From NCBI RefSeq assembly GCF_016901135.1, contig NZ_JAFEVL010000018.1, forward strand, positions 22,605-86,604: 64,000 nt of DNA, read 5' to 3'. The position numbers and the translations under genes were made by a program. Within the stretch, counting starts at the first letter, position 1. Each line of letters begins with the position of its first letter. The notes under the pieces are model-generated. The model ran no database searches. It was given only the letters and a program-made list of their open reading frames with translations, and was not told the DNA's origin. Shown here one piece after another: positions 41,741-50,190 of this stretch. The stretch is from Martinezella lusitana. Lineage in GTDB: Bacteria; Pseudomonadota; Alphaproteobacteria; Rhizobiales; Rhizobiaceae.

Positions 41741-41752
41741 CTGTATATACAG
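41741..41752. promoter_or_regulatory. Perfect palindrome CTGTATATACAG, probable operator for the HutC-type repressor
   Basis: The 12-mer is fully self-complementary and contains TGTA-N2-TACA, the kind of site bound by HutC-type GntR repressors. It lies 22-33 bp upstream of the first gene of the lyase/CoA-transferase unit, and a HutC-type regulator is encoded within that unit at 44971. I did not see a second copy in the window. Confidence 0.72.
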
Positions 41753-41773
41753 CCAACGGCGGCTGGGTTGACT

Positions 41774-43330
41774 ATGCAGATTATCACTTCCAATGATGCG
41801 GCAGCGCTTTTGAAGGACGGCATGACCGTCGCCGCCTCGGCTTTTGGCGGGTGCTGCCATCCCGAAGCCATCTCGGCCGCGGTGGAGGAACGCTTTCTGG
41901 CGGAAGGCGGTCCCCGCGGTCTCACGCTGCTGTTTGCGGCGAGCGCCGGTGATCGCAAGACGCGCGGCATGGGCCATTTCGGGCATGAAGGCCTCGTGAA
42001 GCGCGTCATTGCCGGCGGATGGCGCGGCACGCCACGGCTCGGGGAACTGGCGCTTGCTGAAAAGATCGATGCCTATTGCTGGCCGCAGGGTGTGATCGCG
42101 CAGCTCTATCGCGCCATCGCTGCAGGCCAGCCCGGCGTCGTGACCCATATCGGCCTTGGCTCCTTCATGGACCCGCGCAATGGCGGCGGCCGCATGAACG
42201 AGAGCACCACCGAAGAGCTGGTGGAGCGCATCAGCCTGCGCGGCCGCGACTGGCTGCTCTACCCTTCCATACCCCTCGATTGCGTGCTTTTGCGCGGCAC
42301 GACGGCCGATGAAGACGGCAATATCACGCTCGAGGACGAGGCCTTTCCGGTCGATGTCCTCGCCATGGCCCAGGCCGGCCGCAACTCCGGCGGCATCGTC
42401 ATCGTTCAGGTCAAGCGCATTGCCGAGCGCGGCTCACTGCCTGCCGCCGATGTCCGCATTCCGGGCATGCTCGTCGACTATGTCGTCGTTTGCGACGATC
42501 CCGCCCAGCACGGCGTAAGTTTCGGCGAAACCGACAACATCGCCTATACCGGCCGGTTGCGTGCCGCGATCAGTCAATTGCCGCCCCTGCCCCTGACGGT
42601 CGACAAAGTCATCCAGCGCCGCGCCTTTCAGGAGCTGCTTGGCCGAAAGGGTGCCACGATCAATCTCGGTATCGGCATTGCCGCCGGCATCGGCCGCATC
42701 GCCAGCGAAGAAGCCTTCGCCGACTACACGGTCACGATCGAATCCGGTGTCATCGGCGGCATCCCGGCCGAGGAGCTTTCATTTGGTGCGGCCGTCAATC
42801 CGAGCGCCATTATCGCGCAAGCGTCTCAGTTCGATTTCTATGACGGCGGCGGTCTCGATCTTGCCTTTCTCGGCATGGCGGAAGTCGATATCCGGGGCGC
42901 GGTCAATGTCAGCCGGTTCGGCAAGACGATCGTTGGCGTTGGCGGTTTCACGAATATCGCGCAGACTGCCGGCTCGGTCGTCTATATGGGCTCCTTCTCC
43001 CATGGTGGCGCGGAGATCCAGGTCATCGACGGGAAGCTTTCGATCGTTGCGGACGGGCGCAGCTGCAAGATCGTCGACAAGGTGGCGCAAGTGAGCTCCG
43101 ATCCTCATGCAGCACCTGCCGGGCAGCGGCAGATTGTCGTGACCGAGCGCGCCGTCTTCCACGTCATCGACGGCAGGCTGACGCTGACGGAAGTCGCGCC
43201 TGGCATTGATGCGAGAACGGATGTCATCGAGCGTCTGCCGGCGGGCGTCGCCATTGCCGACAAGCTTACACTGATGGACGCGCGTCTTTTCCATCCGTCA
43301 CCGATGAGGGATTTCGCCCATGAAAATTGA
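41774..43330 (+). CDS. CoA-transferase, fused two-domain type (propionate/acyl CoA-transferase-like)
   Basis: A 518-residue class I CoA-transferase with both halves in one chain. The N-half has GMTVAASAFGGCCHPE and LTLLFAASAGD and the mid part THIGLGSFMDPRNGGGRMN; the C-half has LGIGIAAGIGRI and the catalytic Glu region TVTIESGVIGGIP (Glu of E-S-G-x-x-G-G). Such enzymes move CoA from acetyl- or succinyl-CoA to another acid. With the SDR and MaoC hydratase that follow, it would activate an unsaturated carboxylate for a beta-oxidation-like route. The ribosome site is weak. The SDR gene overlaps its last 11 bases. Confidence 0.9.
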   Translation: MQIITSNDAAALLKDGMTVAASAFGGCCHPEAISAAVEERFLAEGGPRGLTLLFAASAGDRKTRGMGHFGHEGLVKRVIAGGWRGTPRLGELALAEKIDAYCWPQGVIAQLYRAIAAGQPGVVTHIGLGSFMDPRNGGGRMNESTTEELVERISLRGRDWLLYPSIPLDCVLLRGTTADEDGNITLEDEAFPVDVLAMAQAGRNSGGIVIVQVKRIAERGSLPAADVRIPGMLVDYVVVCDDPAQHGVSFGETDNIAYTGRLRAAISQLPPLPLTVDKVIQRRAFQELLGRKGATINLGIGIAAGIGRIASEEAFADYTVTIESGVIGGIPAEELSFGAAVNPSAIIAQASQFDFYDGGGLDLAFLGMAEVDIRGAVNVSRFGKTIVGVGGFTNIAQTAGSVVYMGSFSHGGAEIQVIDGKLSIVADGRSCKIVDKVAQVSSDPHAAPAGQRQIVVTERAVFHVIDGRLTLTEVAPGIDARTDVIERLPAGVAIADKLTLMDARLFHPSPMRDFAHEN

Positions 43331-44120
43331 GGGAGCCGTCGTCATCGTCACAGGGTCGGCGACCGGTGTCGGCGCCGCCTGTGCCCGCATGTTTGCCGAA
43401 AAAGGCGCGCGGGTCGTCGTCAACTATAGCCGCAGCCGCGACGAGGCGGAGGAAACAGCGTCTGCCTGCAGGGCAGCCGGTGCGGAGATCGAGCTTGTAC
43501 AGGCCGACGTGTCCGATGATGCCGCCTGCCGAATGATGGTCGCAAAGGCCGTCGACCGCTGGGGGCGGCTCGATGCACTCGTCAACAATGCCGCCGTGAC
43601 AGTCAAATCCGATCCCTTCGATCTCGAGACCCTTTCGGCCGACGATTTCCAAAAGGTCTTCGGCGTCAACGTAGTTGGCGCCTACCAGATGTGCCGCGCC
43701 GCCATCCCCGCCATGCGGGCAAACGGAGCCGGCGCGATCGTCAACGTTTCTTCGAACGTTGCGTTTACCGGCGGCGGCTCCTCGCTTGCCTATACCGCCT
43801 CCAAGGGCGCGCTCAACGCGCTTACGCTGGCGCTTGCCCGCACCTGCGGACCGGAGATTCGCGTCAATGCCGTCTGCCCCGGTGTTATCGATACGCGGTG
43901 GATGCGCCAAACGCTCGGCTCGGATGCCTATGAAGCGCTCGCAGCGCGGTTTTCCGGCACGGCGCCGCTCGGGCGGGTCGCGACACCAGAAGATGTCGCC
44001 GGAGCGGTCGTCTGGCTGATCGAGGGTGCCGACTTCATCACCGGCGAATTGCTGTCTGTCGATGGCGGCATCCGGCTTGGCGGTGGCGTGCGCAAACCAG
44101 CCGCCAAGGCTGAGGATTGA
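43320..44120 (+). CDS. Short-chain dehydrogenase/reductase (FabG-like)
   Basis: A 266-residue classical SDR. Cofactor motif TGSATGVGAACA (TGxxxGxG) near 12-23, NNAAVT near 88, catalytic Ser in NVSSNVAF, and Tyr/Lys in YTASKGAL (Y-x3-K). C-terminal GELLSVDGGIRL is standard for FabG-like enzymes. In this operon it could oxidise a 3-hydroxyacyl-CoA made by the MaoC hydratase. AGGGA lies nine bases before the ATG; it overlaps the CoA-transferase end. Confidence 0.92.
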   Translation: MKIEGAVVIVTGSATGVGAACARMFAEKGARVVVNYSRSRDEAEETASACRAAGAEIELVQADVSDDAACRMMVAKAVDRWGRLDALVNNAAVTVKSDPFDLETLSADDFQKVFGVNVVGAYQMCRAAIPAMRANGAGAIVNVSSNVAFTGGGSSLAYTASKGALNALTLALARTCGPEIRVNAVCPGVIDTRWMRQTLGSDAYEALAARFSGTAPLGRVATPEDVAGAVVWLIEGADFITGELLSVDGGIRLGGGVRKPAAKAED

Positions 44121-44122
44121 TC

Positions 44123-44974
44123 ATGGCGATATCCGCTCGATCGTTGATGGAGTTTCCGATCCCCGAGGCGCGGCAGACGGTGAGCGCGCGAGATGCCATC
44201 CTCTATGCACTTTCAGTCGGATACGGAACAGAATCGCTCGACACAGCGCATTTGCGCCGGGTGCTGGAACGGGATCTGTTGGTAGTGCCGACTTTGGCGA
44301 ATGTGGTCGCCCATGCCGGTCCATGGATGCAGGATGCGGGCGTCAACTGGCAGCAGCTGGTCCATGCCGAGCAGCGGCTGACGATCCATCGACCCCTGCC
44401 CCTCGATACGCCCCTGCTCTCGCGGTCGCGCATGCTCTCGATCGTTGATCGCGGTGTTGATAAGGGCATGTTCGCGGCGTTCGAGCGGACGATCGTGACA
44501 TTGCCCGAGGAGACACCCGTCGCAAGCATCGTTCAGACGAATGCCTGCCGGGGCGATGGCGGATGCGGATCGGCAGGAGTGCCGCTTGAACCGCTAACGC
44601 CAGTTCCGGAGCGCGTCGCCGATGCGATGTTTTCGATCAGGGTCCCGCGGGACACAGCCCTTCTCTATCGTCTGAACGGCGATCTCAATGCTCTCCACGT
44701 CGATCCAGCCTATGCCGCCCGGGCCGGCTTCCAGCGCCCGATCCTTCATGGCCTCTGCACCTTCGGTTATGCGGGCTACGCCATTGGCCGCACGCTGGGG
44801 GCCGAGGGTATCGCGGATGTCGGCTTCATCGCCGCTCGCTTTACATCAGTCGTATTTCCCGGAGACAGGCTGGAGTTCGATATCTGGCACGAAGACCGCG
44901 ATATCCATTTCCGCGCCCGAGTGCCGGAGCGCGGCGTGACGGCGCTCGACTATGGAAATGCGAGGCTGTCATGA
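44123..44974 (+). CDS. MaoC-like acyl-CoA hydratase/dehydratase
   Basis: A 283-residue double-hotdog protein of the hydratase-2 type. The catalytic motif is in the second half: YRLNGDLNALHVDPAYAARAGF ending PILHGLCTFG (Asp and His of the D-x-N-P/L-x-H-x-D hydratase signature, residues ~185-215; described here in short parts). The first half is the non-catalytic hotdog that holds the CoA chain. It would add water to an enoyl-CoA. The ATG at 44123 has GAGGAT upstream, and its stop overlaps the regulator start (ATGA). Confidence 0.88.
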   Translation: MAISARSLMEFPIPEARQTVSARDAILYALSVGYGTESLDTAHLRRVLERDLLVVPTLANVVAHAGPWMQDAGVNWQQLVHAEQRLTIHRPLPLDTPLLSRSRMLSIVDRGVDKGMFAAFERTIVTLPEETPVASIVQTNACRGDGGCGSAGVPLEPLTPVPERVADAMFSIRVPRDTALLYRLNGDLNALHVDPAYAARAGFQRPILHGLCTFGYAGYAIGRTLGAEGIADVGFIAARFTSVVFPGDRLEFDIWHEDRDIHFRARVPERGVTALDYGNARLS

Positions 44975-45741
44975 CGGGACCCAAGCCGAAACCGCCTGGC
45001 GACGCGCCGCATTATCTGCGGATCAAGGAACGGATCATGGCCTTGATTGCCGAAGGCAAGTTCAAGCCCGGCGACCGCGTCTATTCCGAAAGCGAGCTGG
45101 TATCCTCATTCGGCGTCAGCCGCATGACCGCCAATCGCGCCCTGCGCGAGCTGATGTTCGAAGGTGTGCTGACACGCTCCGCCGGCCTTGGAACCTTTGT
45201 CTCCTCGCAGCGTCACGATATCGACCTGCTGCAGATCAAGAACATTGCTGATGAAATCTCCGGCCGGGGCCACCGCCACGCCGCCAATGTACTGATCGCC
45301 GATCGCATCAAGGCGGACGCGAATGTGGCGCAGTCGCTTGATCTGGAGCCCGGCATCGAAGTCATGCGGACCCTCATCGTGCATCTGGAAGACAACCAGC
45401 CGATCCAGGTCGAGGAACGCTATGTCAATCCGATTGTCGCGCCGGATTATCTCGCCAATGATTTCCGCACGATCACCCCGAACGAATATCTGACGCGGGT
45501 CGCGCCGATCACCGAATTCGAGCATTTCGTCGAAGCTATCAAGCCCGATGCCGCGGTCAGAAAGCTGCTGGGCGTCAAACCTGATCAGCCCTGCCTGCGC
45601 GTCTTCCGCCGCACCTGGTCCGGCGACGCAGTCGTGACCTGTGCGCTGCTGACCTATCCTGGCGACAAGTATCGGCTGGAGGCTCGCTCCGGCAAAGATC
45701 GCAGGAAACCGATCGCACTTCTTGGAGGCAAGCAGGAATGA
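44971..45741 (+). CDS. HutC-type GntR-family repressor (UTRA domain)
   Basis: A 256-residue regulator. The winged helix is HYLRIKERIMALIAEGKF, PGDRVYSESELVSSFGVSRMT and ANRALRELMFEGVLTR (residues ~14-75). The UTRA ligand domain (~95-245) opens DLLQIKNIADEISGRGH, which is the HutC-specific phrase, and includes IQVEERYVNP and EFEHFVEA. HutC senses urocanate, an unsaturated imidazole acid; this one probably senses the enoic product or related acid made by the lyase next to it. Candidate operator at 41741-41752. Four-base overlaps join it to both neighbours. Confidence 0.9.
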   Translation: MTGPKPKPPGDAPHYLRIKERIMALIAEGKFKPGDRVYSESELVSSFGVSRMTANRALRELMFEGVLTRSAGLGTFVSSQRHDIDLLQIKNIADEISGRGHRHAANVLIADRIKADANVAQSLDLEPGIEVMRTLIVHLEDNQPIQVEERYVNPIVAPDYLANDFRTITPNEYLTRVAPITEFEHFVEAIKPDAAVRKLLGVKPDQPCLRVFRRTWSGDAVVTCALLTYPGDKYRLEARSGKDRRKPIALLGGKQE

Positions 45742-47264
45742 GCAAGACCGGCAGCATCGTATCCTTCGCCGGAACTCCCCCGACGGTGAGCGACATTGTC
45801 GCCATCGCGCGCCGCAATGCCAGGATCGCGATCTCACCTGATGTCGAAGAGAAGATTCGCGCCGCGCGTGCCGTTGTGGAACGCTATGTGGCCGCCGATG
45901 TGCCGGTCTACGGACTGACGACCGGGCTCGGCGCCGGCGTCGATACCAAGCTTGCTGCGGATGATCTCATCGCCTTCCAGATGCGTGTTCCGCTGGCGCG
46001 CGCGGTCGGTGTTGGGGCGGCACTGCCACGCGAGGCCGTGCGCGCAATGATGGCGGTGCGCGTCGCCGGCATGGCAGCCGGCGGCTCGGGTGTCTCGCTG
46101 CCGGTATTCTCCGGTCTCGTCGCCGCGCTGAATGCAGGCTTCCATCCGGTCGTCCCCTCTCTCGGCTCGATCGGCGCGGCCGATCTTGCACCGTTGGCGC
46201 ATATGGGTCGGGCGCTGTTGGGGGACGGCGCAGCCGAACTCGGCGGCGTTGTGATGGCGGCCGGGGAAGCGCTTGAAAAAGCCGGACTGGAACCGCTGCT
46301 CATCGCGCCGAAGGACGGCCACGCCCTCGTCGTCGCCAACAGCCTGTCGGTCGGCAAGGCCTGCCTCTGCCTGGAGGATGTCGAGCGGCTGTTCGACTGG
46401 TCGCTTGCGGCCGTGGCGCTGAATTTCGAGGCGTTCCGCGCCAATGTCACTGCCTTCGACGACCGGGCAATGACGGCAAGGCCGGCTTTCGGCCAACGCG
46501 AGGCCGCAGCCAGGCTGCGCGACCTGCTTTCCGGAAGTTCGCTGCTTGTCGAAGGCGCGGCGCGACGCCTGCAGGATCCCTTAAGCTATCGTTGCGCCCC
46601 TCAGGTCTGGGGCGCGCTTCTGCATGCAATCGGTGAAGCCCGCGAGGTGACCGAGATCGAAATTGCCAGCTCGGGCGACAATCCGGTCGTGCTGGTCGAC
46701 GAAGGCCTCATCCTGTCGCACGGCAATTTCGACATGACCGCCTTCGTGCTGGCCTGGGAGCGCCTCGGCCAGGCGCTGGCGCATTGCGCAGCCGCAACGG
46801 CCTACCGAACCATGAAGATCATGTCGGCCGCTATGTCCGAATTGCCACGGTTCCTCACGCCGCTCGGCCAGAGCCGCACCGGTTTTGCCACGGTGCAGAA
46901 AACTGTCTCGGCGCTCGAAGCCGAAATACGTCATTTCGCCGCGCCGATATCGCTGACACCAATCCCGGTGGCCGATGGCGTCGAGGACCAGGCCTCGATG
47001 GCGCCGAGCGTTCTGACGAAGACGGAAGCCATCATCGAGCGGCTGCGCTATCTCGTTGCCATCGAGCTCATCGCGTCGGCGCAGGCCATCGAGCTGCGTG
47101 GCGTGCGGGGGGAACTTGGCGCGGGCACGCAGCAGGCCTATCGGCAGGTCCGCGAGCTTGTGCCTCCGCTCGACGAGGACCGTGCCCAGGGACCGGATTT
47201 TCAGAAACTATCGGAATTCATAGGAAGCACTCCTCAGAAGGAGGGCATCGCCCTTCATCAATGA
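45738..47264 (+). CDS. Aromatic amino acid lyase (HAL/PAL) homologue lacking the MIO triad; ergothionase-like candidate
   Basis: A 508-residue member of the histidine/phenylalanine ammonia-lyase family, full length. The catalytic Tyr is kept (VYGLTTGLG, Tyr58), as are QDPLSYRC (Arg285), GNFD (Phe331) and VEDQASM (Glu416). But the cofactor loop, GSxGASGDL in ammonia-lyases, reads GSIGA147-A148-D149-L150: the Ser is Ala and one residue is deleted, so the methylidene-imidazolone (MIO) group cannot form. The SHAAGVG His is Arg (ARAVGVG). Ergothionase, a family member that expels trimethylamine, works without MIO to my knowledge, so loss of a trimethylammonium group is the best guess. No other hut genes are present. 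Confidence 0.85.
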   Translation: MSKTGSIVSFAGTPPTVSDIVAIARRNARIAISPDVEEKIRAARAVVERYVAADVPVYGLTTGLGAGVDTKLAADDLIAFQMRVPLARAVGVGAALPREAVRAMMAVRVAGMAAGGSGVSLPVFSGLVAALNAGFHPVVPSLGSIGAADLAPLAHMGRALLGDGAAELGGVVMAAGEALEKAGLEPLLIAPKDGHALVVANSLSVGKACLCLEDVERLFDWSLAAVALNFEAFRANVTAFDDRAMTARPAFGQREAAARLRDLLSGSSLLVEGAARRLQDPLSYRCAPQVWGALLHAIGEAREVTEIEIASSGDNPVVLVDEGLILSHGNFDMTAFVLAWERLGQALAHCAAATAYRTMKIMSAAMSELPRFLTPLGQSRTGFATVQKTVSALEAEIRHFAAPISLTPIPVADGVEDQASMAPSVLTKTEAIIERLRYLVAIELIASAQAIELRGVRGELGAGTQQAYRQVRELVPPLDEDRAQGPDFQKLSEFIGSTPQKEGIALHQ

Positions 47265-47324
47265 CAAAGAGCCAAAAGGCCGCAACCGATTTGAATATAG
47301 ATCAACGAATCCAGAGGGAAGAAA

Positions 47325-48209
47325 ATGAGACTATCGATCCTGTCCACCATCGCCGCCGCTGTGATGGTCGTTTCCACAGTCAAACCCGCCGCCGCCGAGC
47401 CGATCAAGGTCGGCAGCAAGAATTTCACCGAGCAATATATTCTTGCCGAAATGTATGCGGCGCTGCTTGAGAAAGCGGGCTTCCAGGTTGAGCGCAAGAT
47501 CAATCTCGGCGGCACGCTGATCGCCCATCAAGCCCTGACCACGGGCCAGATCGACCTTTATCCGGAATATACGGGCACGGCGCTCTCCTCCGTCGTCAAG
47601 GGAACCATGTCTACCGATCCGGACAAGGTCTACAACGAGGTCAAGGACTTCTACGCCAAGAACTACAATCTCGCCTGGTTGAAGCCCACCGGCATCAACA
47701 ATGGCTATGTGATCGTCGTCCGCAAGGAAACAGCAGATACCAACAATCTCAAGAGCTTGTCCGATCTTGCTAAAGTAGCGAATACGCTCGTCTTCGGTGG
47801 TGGCGCTGAATTTCCCGACCGTGCCGACGGCCTGCCCGGCCTGAAGCGCGTCTACAATGCGGAATTCAAGGAGTTCAAGCAGTTCGCCAAGCTCGGCCTG
47901 CGCTATGACGCGCTTTCGCAAAAGGACATCGACGTCGCCAATGGCGCCGCCACCGACTGGCAGATAGGCGCCCAGGGCCTCACCGCGCTTGACGACGACA
48001 AGGGCCTCTTTCCTCCCTACTATGTCGCCCCGGTCGTTCGTCAGCAGGTTCTGGATGCCAATCCCAAGCTGAAGGACGTGCTGGAATCGCTCGGATCCCA
48101 TCTCGATAACGCAACCATGCGCGTCCTCAACGCCAAGGTCGAGACCGATCACGAAGAGCCTAAGGATGTCGCAGAGGCATTCCTGAAGGAAAAGGGCTTG
48201 CTGCCCTGA
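47325..48209 (+). CDS. Quaternary-amine ABC transporter binding protein (OsmF/ProX/EgtU-like)
   Basis: A 294-residue OpuAC-type binding protein. Signal peptide to about residue 24 (PAAA), then the family's hallmark IKVGSKNFTEQYILAEMYAAL, followed by RKINLGGTLIAHQAL and DLYPEYTGTALS. This fold binds glycine betaine, choline, carnitine or ergothioneine in an aromatic cage; Tyr/Trp residues are available (YPEYTG, AWLKPTGINNGY, DWQIGAQG). AGAGGGA lies seven bases before the ATG. It is in the same unit as the MIO-less lyase, which supports a trimethylammonium ligand. Confidence 0.9.
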   Translation: MRLSILSTIAAAVMVVSTVKPAAAEPIKVGSKNFTEQYILAEMYAALLEKAGFQVERKINLGGTLIAHQALTTGQIDLYPEYTGTALSSVVKGTMSTDPDKVYNEVKDFYAKNYNLAWLKPTGINNGYVIVVRKETADTNNLKSLSDLAKVANTLVFGGGAEFPDRADGLPGLKRVYNAEFKEFKQFAKLGLRYDALSQKDIDVANGAATDWQIGAQGLTALDDDKGLFPPYYVAPVVRQQVLDANPKLKDVLESLGSHLDNATMRVLNAKVETDHEEPKDVAEAFLKEKGLLP

Positions 48210-48216
48210 TCATCAT

Positions 48217-48250
48217 CGAAGCGGCGGGCTGGTTTGCATCTGCCGCTTCG
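48217..48250 (+). promoter_or_regulatory. Stem-loop after the binding-protein gene
   Basis: CGAAGCGGC (48217-48225) and GCCGCTTCG (48242-48250) are exact complements with a 16-base loop, eight bases past the binding-protein stop. Probably an mRNA-protecting or partly terminating hairpin that sets binding protein apart from the downstream genes. Confidence 0.55.
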
Positions 48251-48324
48251 CTTTCCGGCAGACCGCGCGCGGCCTGCACCCCTCGATAAACCGGCGCAGC
48301 CGGCAACTGGCCTGGAGAACGGCA

Positions 48325-49329
48325 ATGCAGGAAATCTGGATCGACTATCTGAACGCCATCGATACGAAAGCCCTGGCGCTTTCCAACGATGAAATTCTTG
48401 ACGCCGTGACCAAGGCGCTCGATGCGCAAGGACGCGGCGAGACGGTGATCGAGCCTCGTGTCCACCTCGTTCCCGAGAGCTCCGACAAGGGCCATTTCAA
48501 TGTGCTGCGCGGCTATGTGAAGCCGCTCGACTATGCCGGCGTCAAAGTGGTCGGCGACTTCGTCGACAACTACAAACAGGGCCTGCCCTCGGAACTGGCC
48601 GTGCTCAACCTGTTCGATCCACGCACCGGCGTGCCGAAGGCGATTATCGACGCGACTGCAATCACCGACATGCGCACGGGTGCTGTCACGGCCATCGGCG
48701 CTCGCCATCTTGCCCGCAAGGACAGCAAGATACTCGGTCATATCGGCGCGCGCGGCACCTCCTATTGGAATGTGCGCCTGCTCGATCACCTCTTCGATTT
48801 CGATGAGATCCGCGTGCATTCACGCCGCCCGGAGAGCCGCGATGCCTTCGCCGCACGACTGGAGAAGGACCTCGGCAAGAAGATCATCGTCACGGACAAT
48901 TGGGAAGACTGCCTCAAGGGCGCCGACATCATGATCGAGGCAAGCCGCCTGCCGGAGCCGACGCCGCTCTTCAAGACCGCCTGGGTCAAAAAGGGCGCCT
49001 TCGTCGTCCCCTACGGCACGATGAGCGCGCTCGAATTCGACCTGACCGACATCATGGACAAGGTCGTGGTCGACGATTGGGGCCAGTGCGGCCCCGGCCG
49101 TCCGTTCGGTGCGCTGCGCCGCCATGTCGATGAAGGCAAGGTGACGGCCGAGACGCTGCATGCCGAAATCGGTGAGATCGTCTGTGGCGCCAAGCCCGGC
49201 CGCGAGAGCGACGATGAGACCATTCTCTTCTGGCATCGTGGGCTCAGCACCACCGACGTCGCGCTGGGTGCTGCGATGGTCGACAAGGCCAAGCGGATGA
49301 ACATCGGCCAGCGCCTTCGCTTTGCGTGA
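48325..49329 (+). CDS. Ornithine cyclodeaminase / mu-crystallin family protein
   Basis: A 334-residue NAD(P)-binding protein. The N-terminal dimerisation/substrate domain includes IEPRVHLVPES and VVGDFVDNYKQGLPSELAVLNLFD; the Rossmann part starts LGHIGARGTSYWNVRLLDHLF (G-x-R-G-T-S in place of G-x-G-x-Q) and continues IRVHSRRPESRDAF. Family members deaminate ornithine, reduce imines or form N-substituted amino acids. In this operon it may handle an amino- or imino-acid by-product of the betaine substrate. It stands between the transporter's binding protein and permease genes, which is unusual. Confidence 0.87.
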   Translation: MQEIWIDYLNAIDTKALALSNDEILDAVTKALDAQGRGETVIEPRVHLVPESSDKGHFNVLRGYVKPLDYAGVKVVGDFVDNYKQGLPSELAVLNLFDPRTGVPKAIIDATAITDMRTGAVTAIGARHLARKDSKILGHIGARGTSYWNVRLLDHLFDFDEIRVHSRRPESRDAFAARLEKDLGKKIIVTDNWEDCLKGADIMIEASRLPEPTPLFKTAWVKKGAFVVPYGTMSALEFDLTDIMDKVVVDDWGQCGPGRPFGALRRHVDEGKVTAETLHAEIGEIVCGAKPGRESDDETILFWHRGLSTTDVALGAAMVDKAKRMNIGQRLRFA

Positions 49330-50150
49330 CAGCCATGACACGCCCTTCTTCAGCCATTGCCTGCTCGCGAATGTACAATCTCAGTCCGAAAATATCCGGG
49401 CTGTGGGGTCGCCTGTTCGACTGGCTTTCCAGCCAGTCCGGCATCGATCTTGAAGTCATCGCCCATGCGGCGCCGGCACCACTGTCGGAGCTATGGGCGC
49501 GGCCGGACATGGGTGCCGTCTTCATGTGCGGCTTTCCGTTTTCAAGGCTTGCGTTCGCTGAACGCCCGGTGCCGCTGGCGGCACCTGTTTCGCTGGCAGA
49601 TTGGGCAGAAGGGCGGCCGGTCTATGCAAGCCATATCGTCGCCGCTCACGACAAGCCGCTCACGGAAGCTGATCTTTCGACCGTGCGCTGGGGCTGGACC
49701 GTGCGGGACTCGCAGTCCGGCTATAACGCACCACGAGAGTTCGTCGCCGCGCTTGAGAACGGACGTTCGGTGCGCGAGACTGTCGGCCCGCTCCTCAATC
49801 CGCGCGGCGTGGTCGAGGCGATCCGCACGGGTGCCATCGATGTCGGAGCGATCGACGCCTATGCCTATCAGCTGCTTGAGATGCACGAACCAGACATGAT
49901 CGCGCCGCTGCGGGTCGTCGCAACGACAAGGCCGGCGCCCTTCCCGCTTCTCGTCGCCGCCAGGCAACAGTCTCCCGAGACGATCGCAGCGCTTCAAGGC
50001 GCACTTCTTGGTGCGCATCGAAACCCGGAGGGGCGCGATATTCTGAGCTCGCTCGGCCTTGCCGCCTTCGCCGAGCCGGATATCGCGGCCTATGAGCAGC
50101 TTCCGGCAAGAGCCCGCGCAGTCGACGAAGCTCTCGGAGGGACATGGTGA
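49326..50150 (+). CDS. PhnD-like periplasmic-binding-fold protein without signal peptide
   Basis: About 272-274 residues with the PhnD/phosphonate-binding-like two-lobed fold: MYNLSPKISGLW at the start, GAVFMCGFPFSRL, ASHIVAAHDKPL, GWTVRDSQSGYNAPREF and DVGAIDAYAYQLLE. Unlike transport binding proteins it lacks a signal sequence, so it probably stays in the cytoplasm as a sensor, enzyme or ligand carrier. Start options are GTG at 49326 (overlapping the upstream stop as GTGA) or ATG at 49335; no good ribosome site marks either. Function not known. Confidence 0.75.
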   Translation: MTAMTRPSSAIACSRMYNLSPKISGLWGRLFDWLSSQSGIDLEVIAHAAPAPLSELWARPDMGAVFMCGFPFSRLAFAERPVPLAAPVSLADWAEGRPVYASHIVAAHDKPLTEADLSTVRWGWTVRDSQSGYNAPREFVAALENGRSVRETVGPLLNPRGVVEAIRTGAIDVGAIDAYAYQLLEMHEPDMIAPLRVVATTRPAPFPLLVAARQQSPETIAALQGALLGAHRNPEGRDILSSLGLAAFAEPDIAAYEQLPARARAVDEALGGTW

Positions 50151-50190
50151 GGCTCCGACACACTTGCCGCCGCCGCGAGGGAGCTCGCCC

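Noticed and set aside
41574..41756. Short minus-strand open frame between the sugar transporter and the CoA-transferase
   Set aside because: No ribosome site or recognisable motif, and it overlaps the palindromic operator region.
41774..47264. Histidine utilisation (hut) operon
   Set aside because: A HutC-type regulator and a HutH homologue are present, but hutU, hutI, hutG/F are absent and the HutH homologue has lost the MIO triad.
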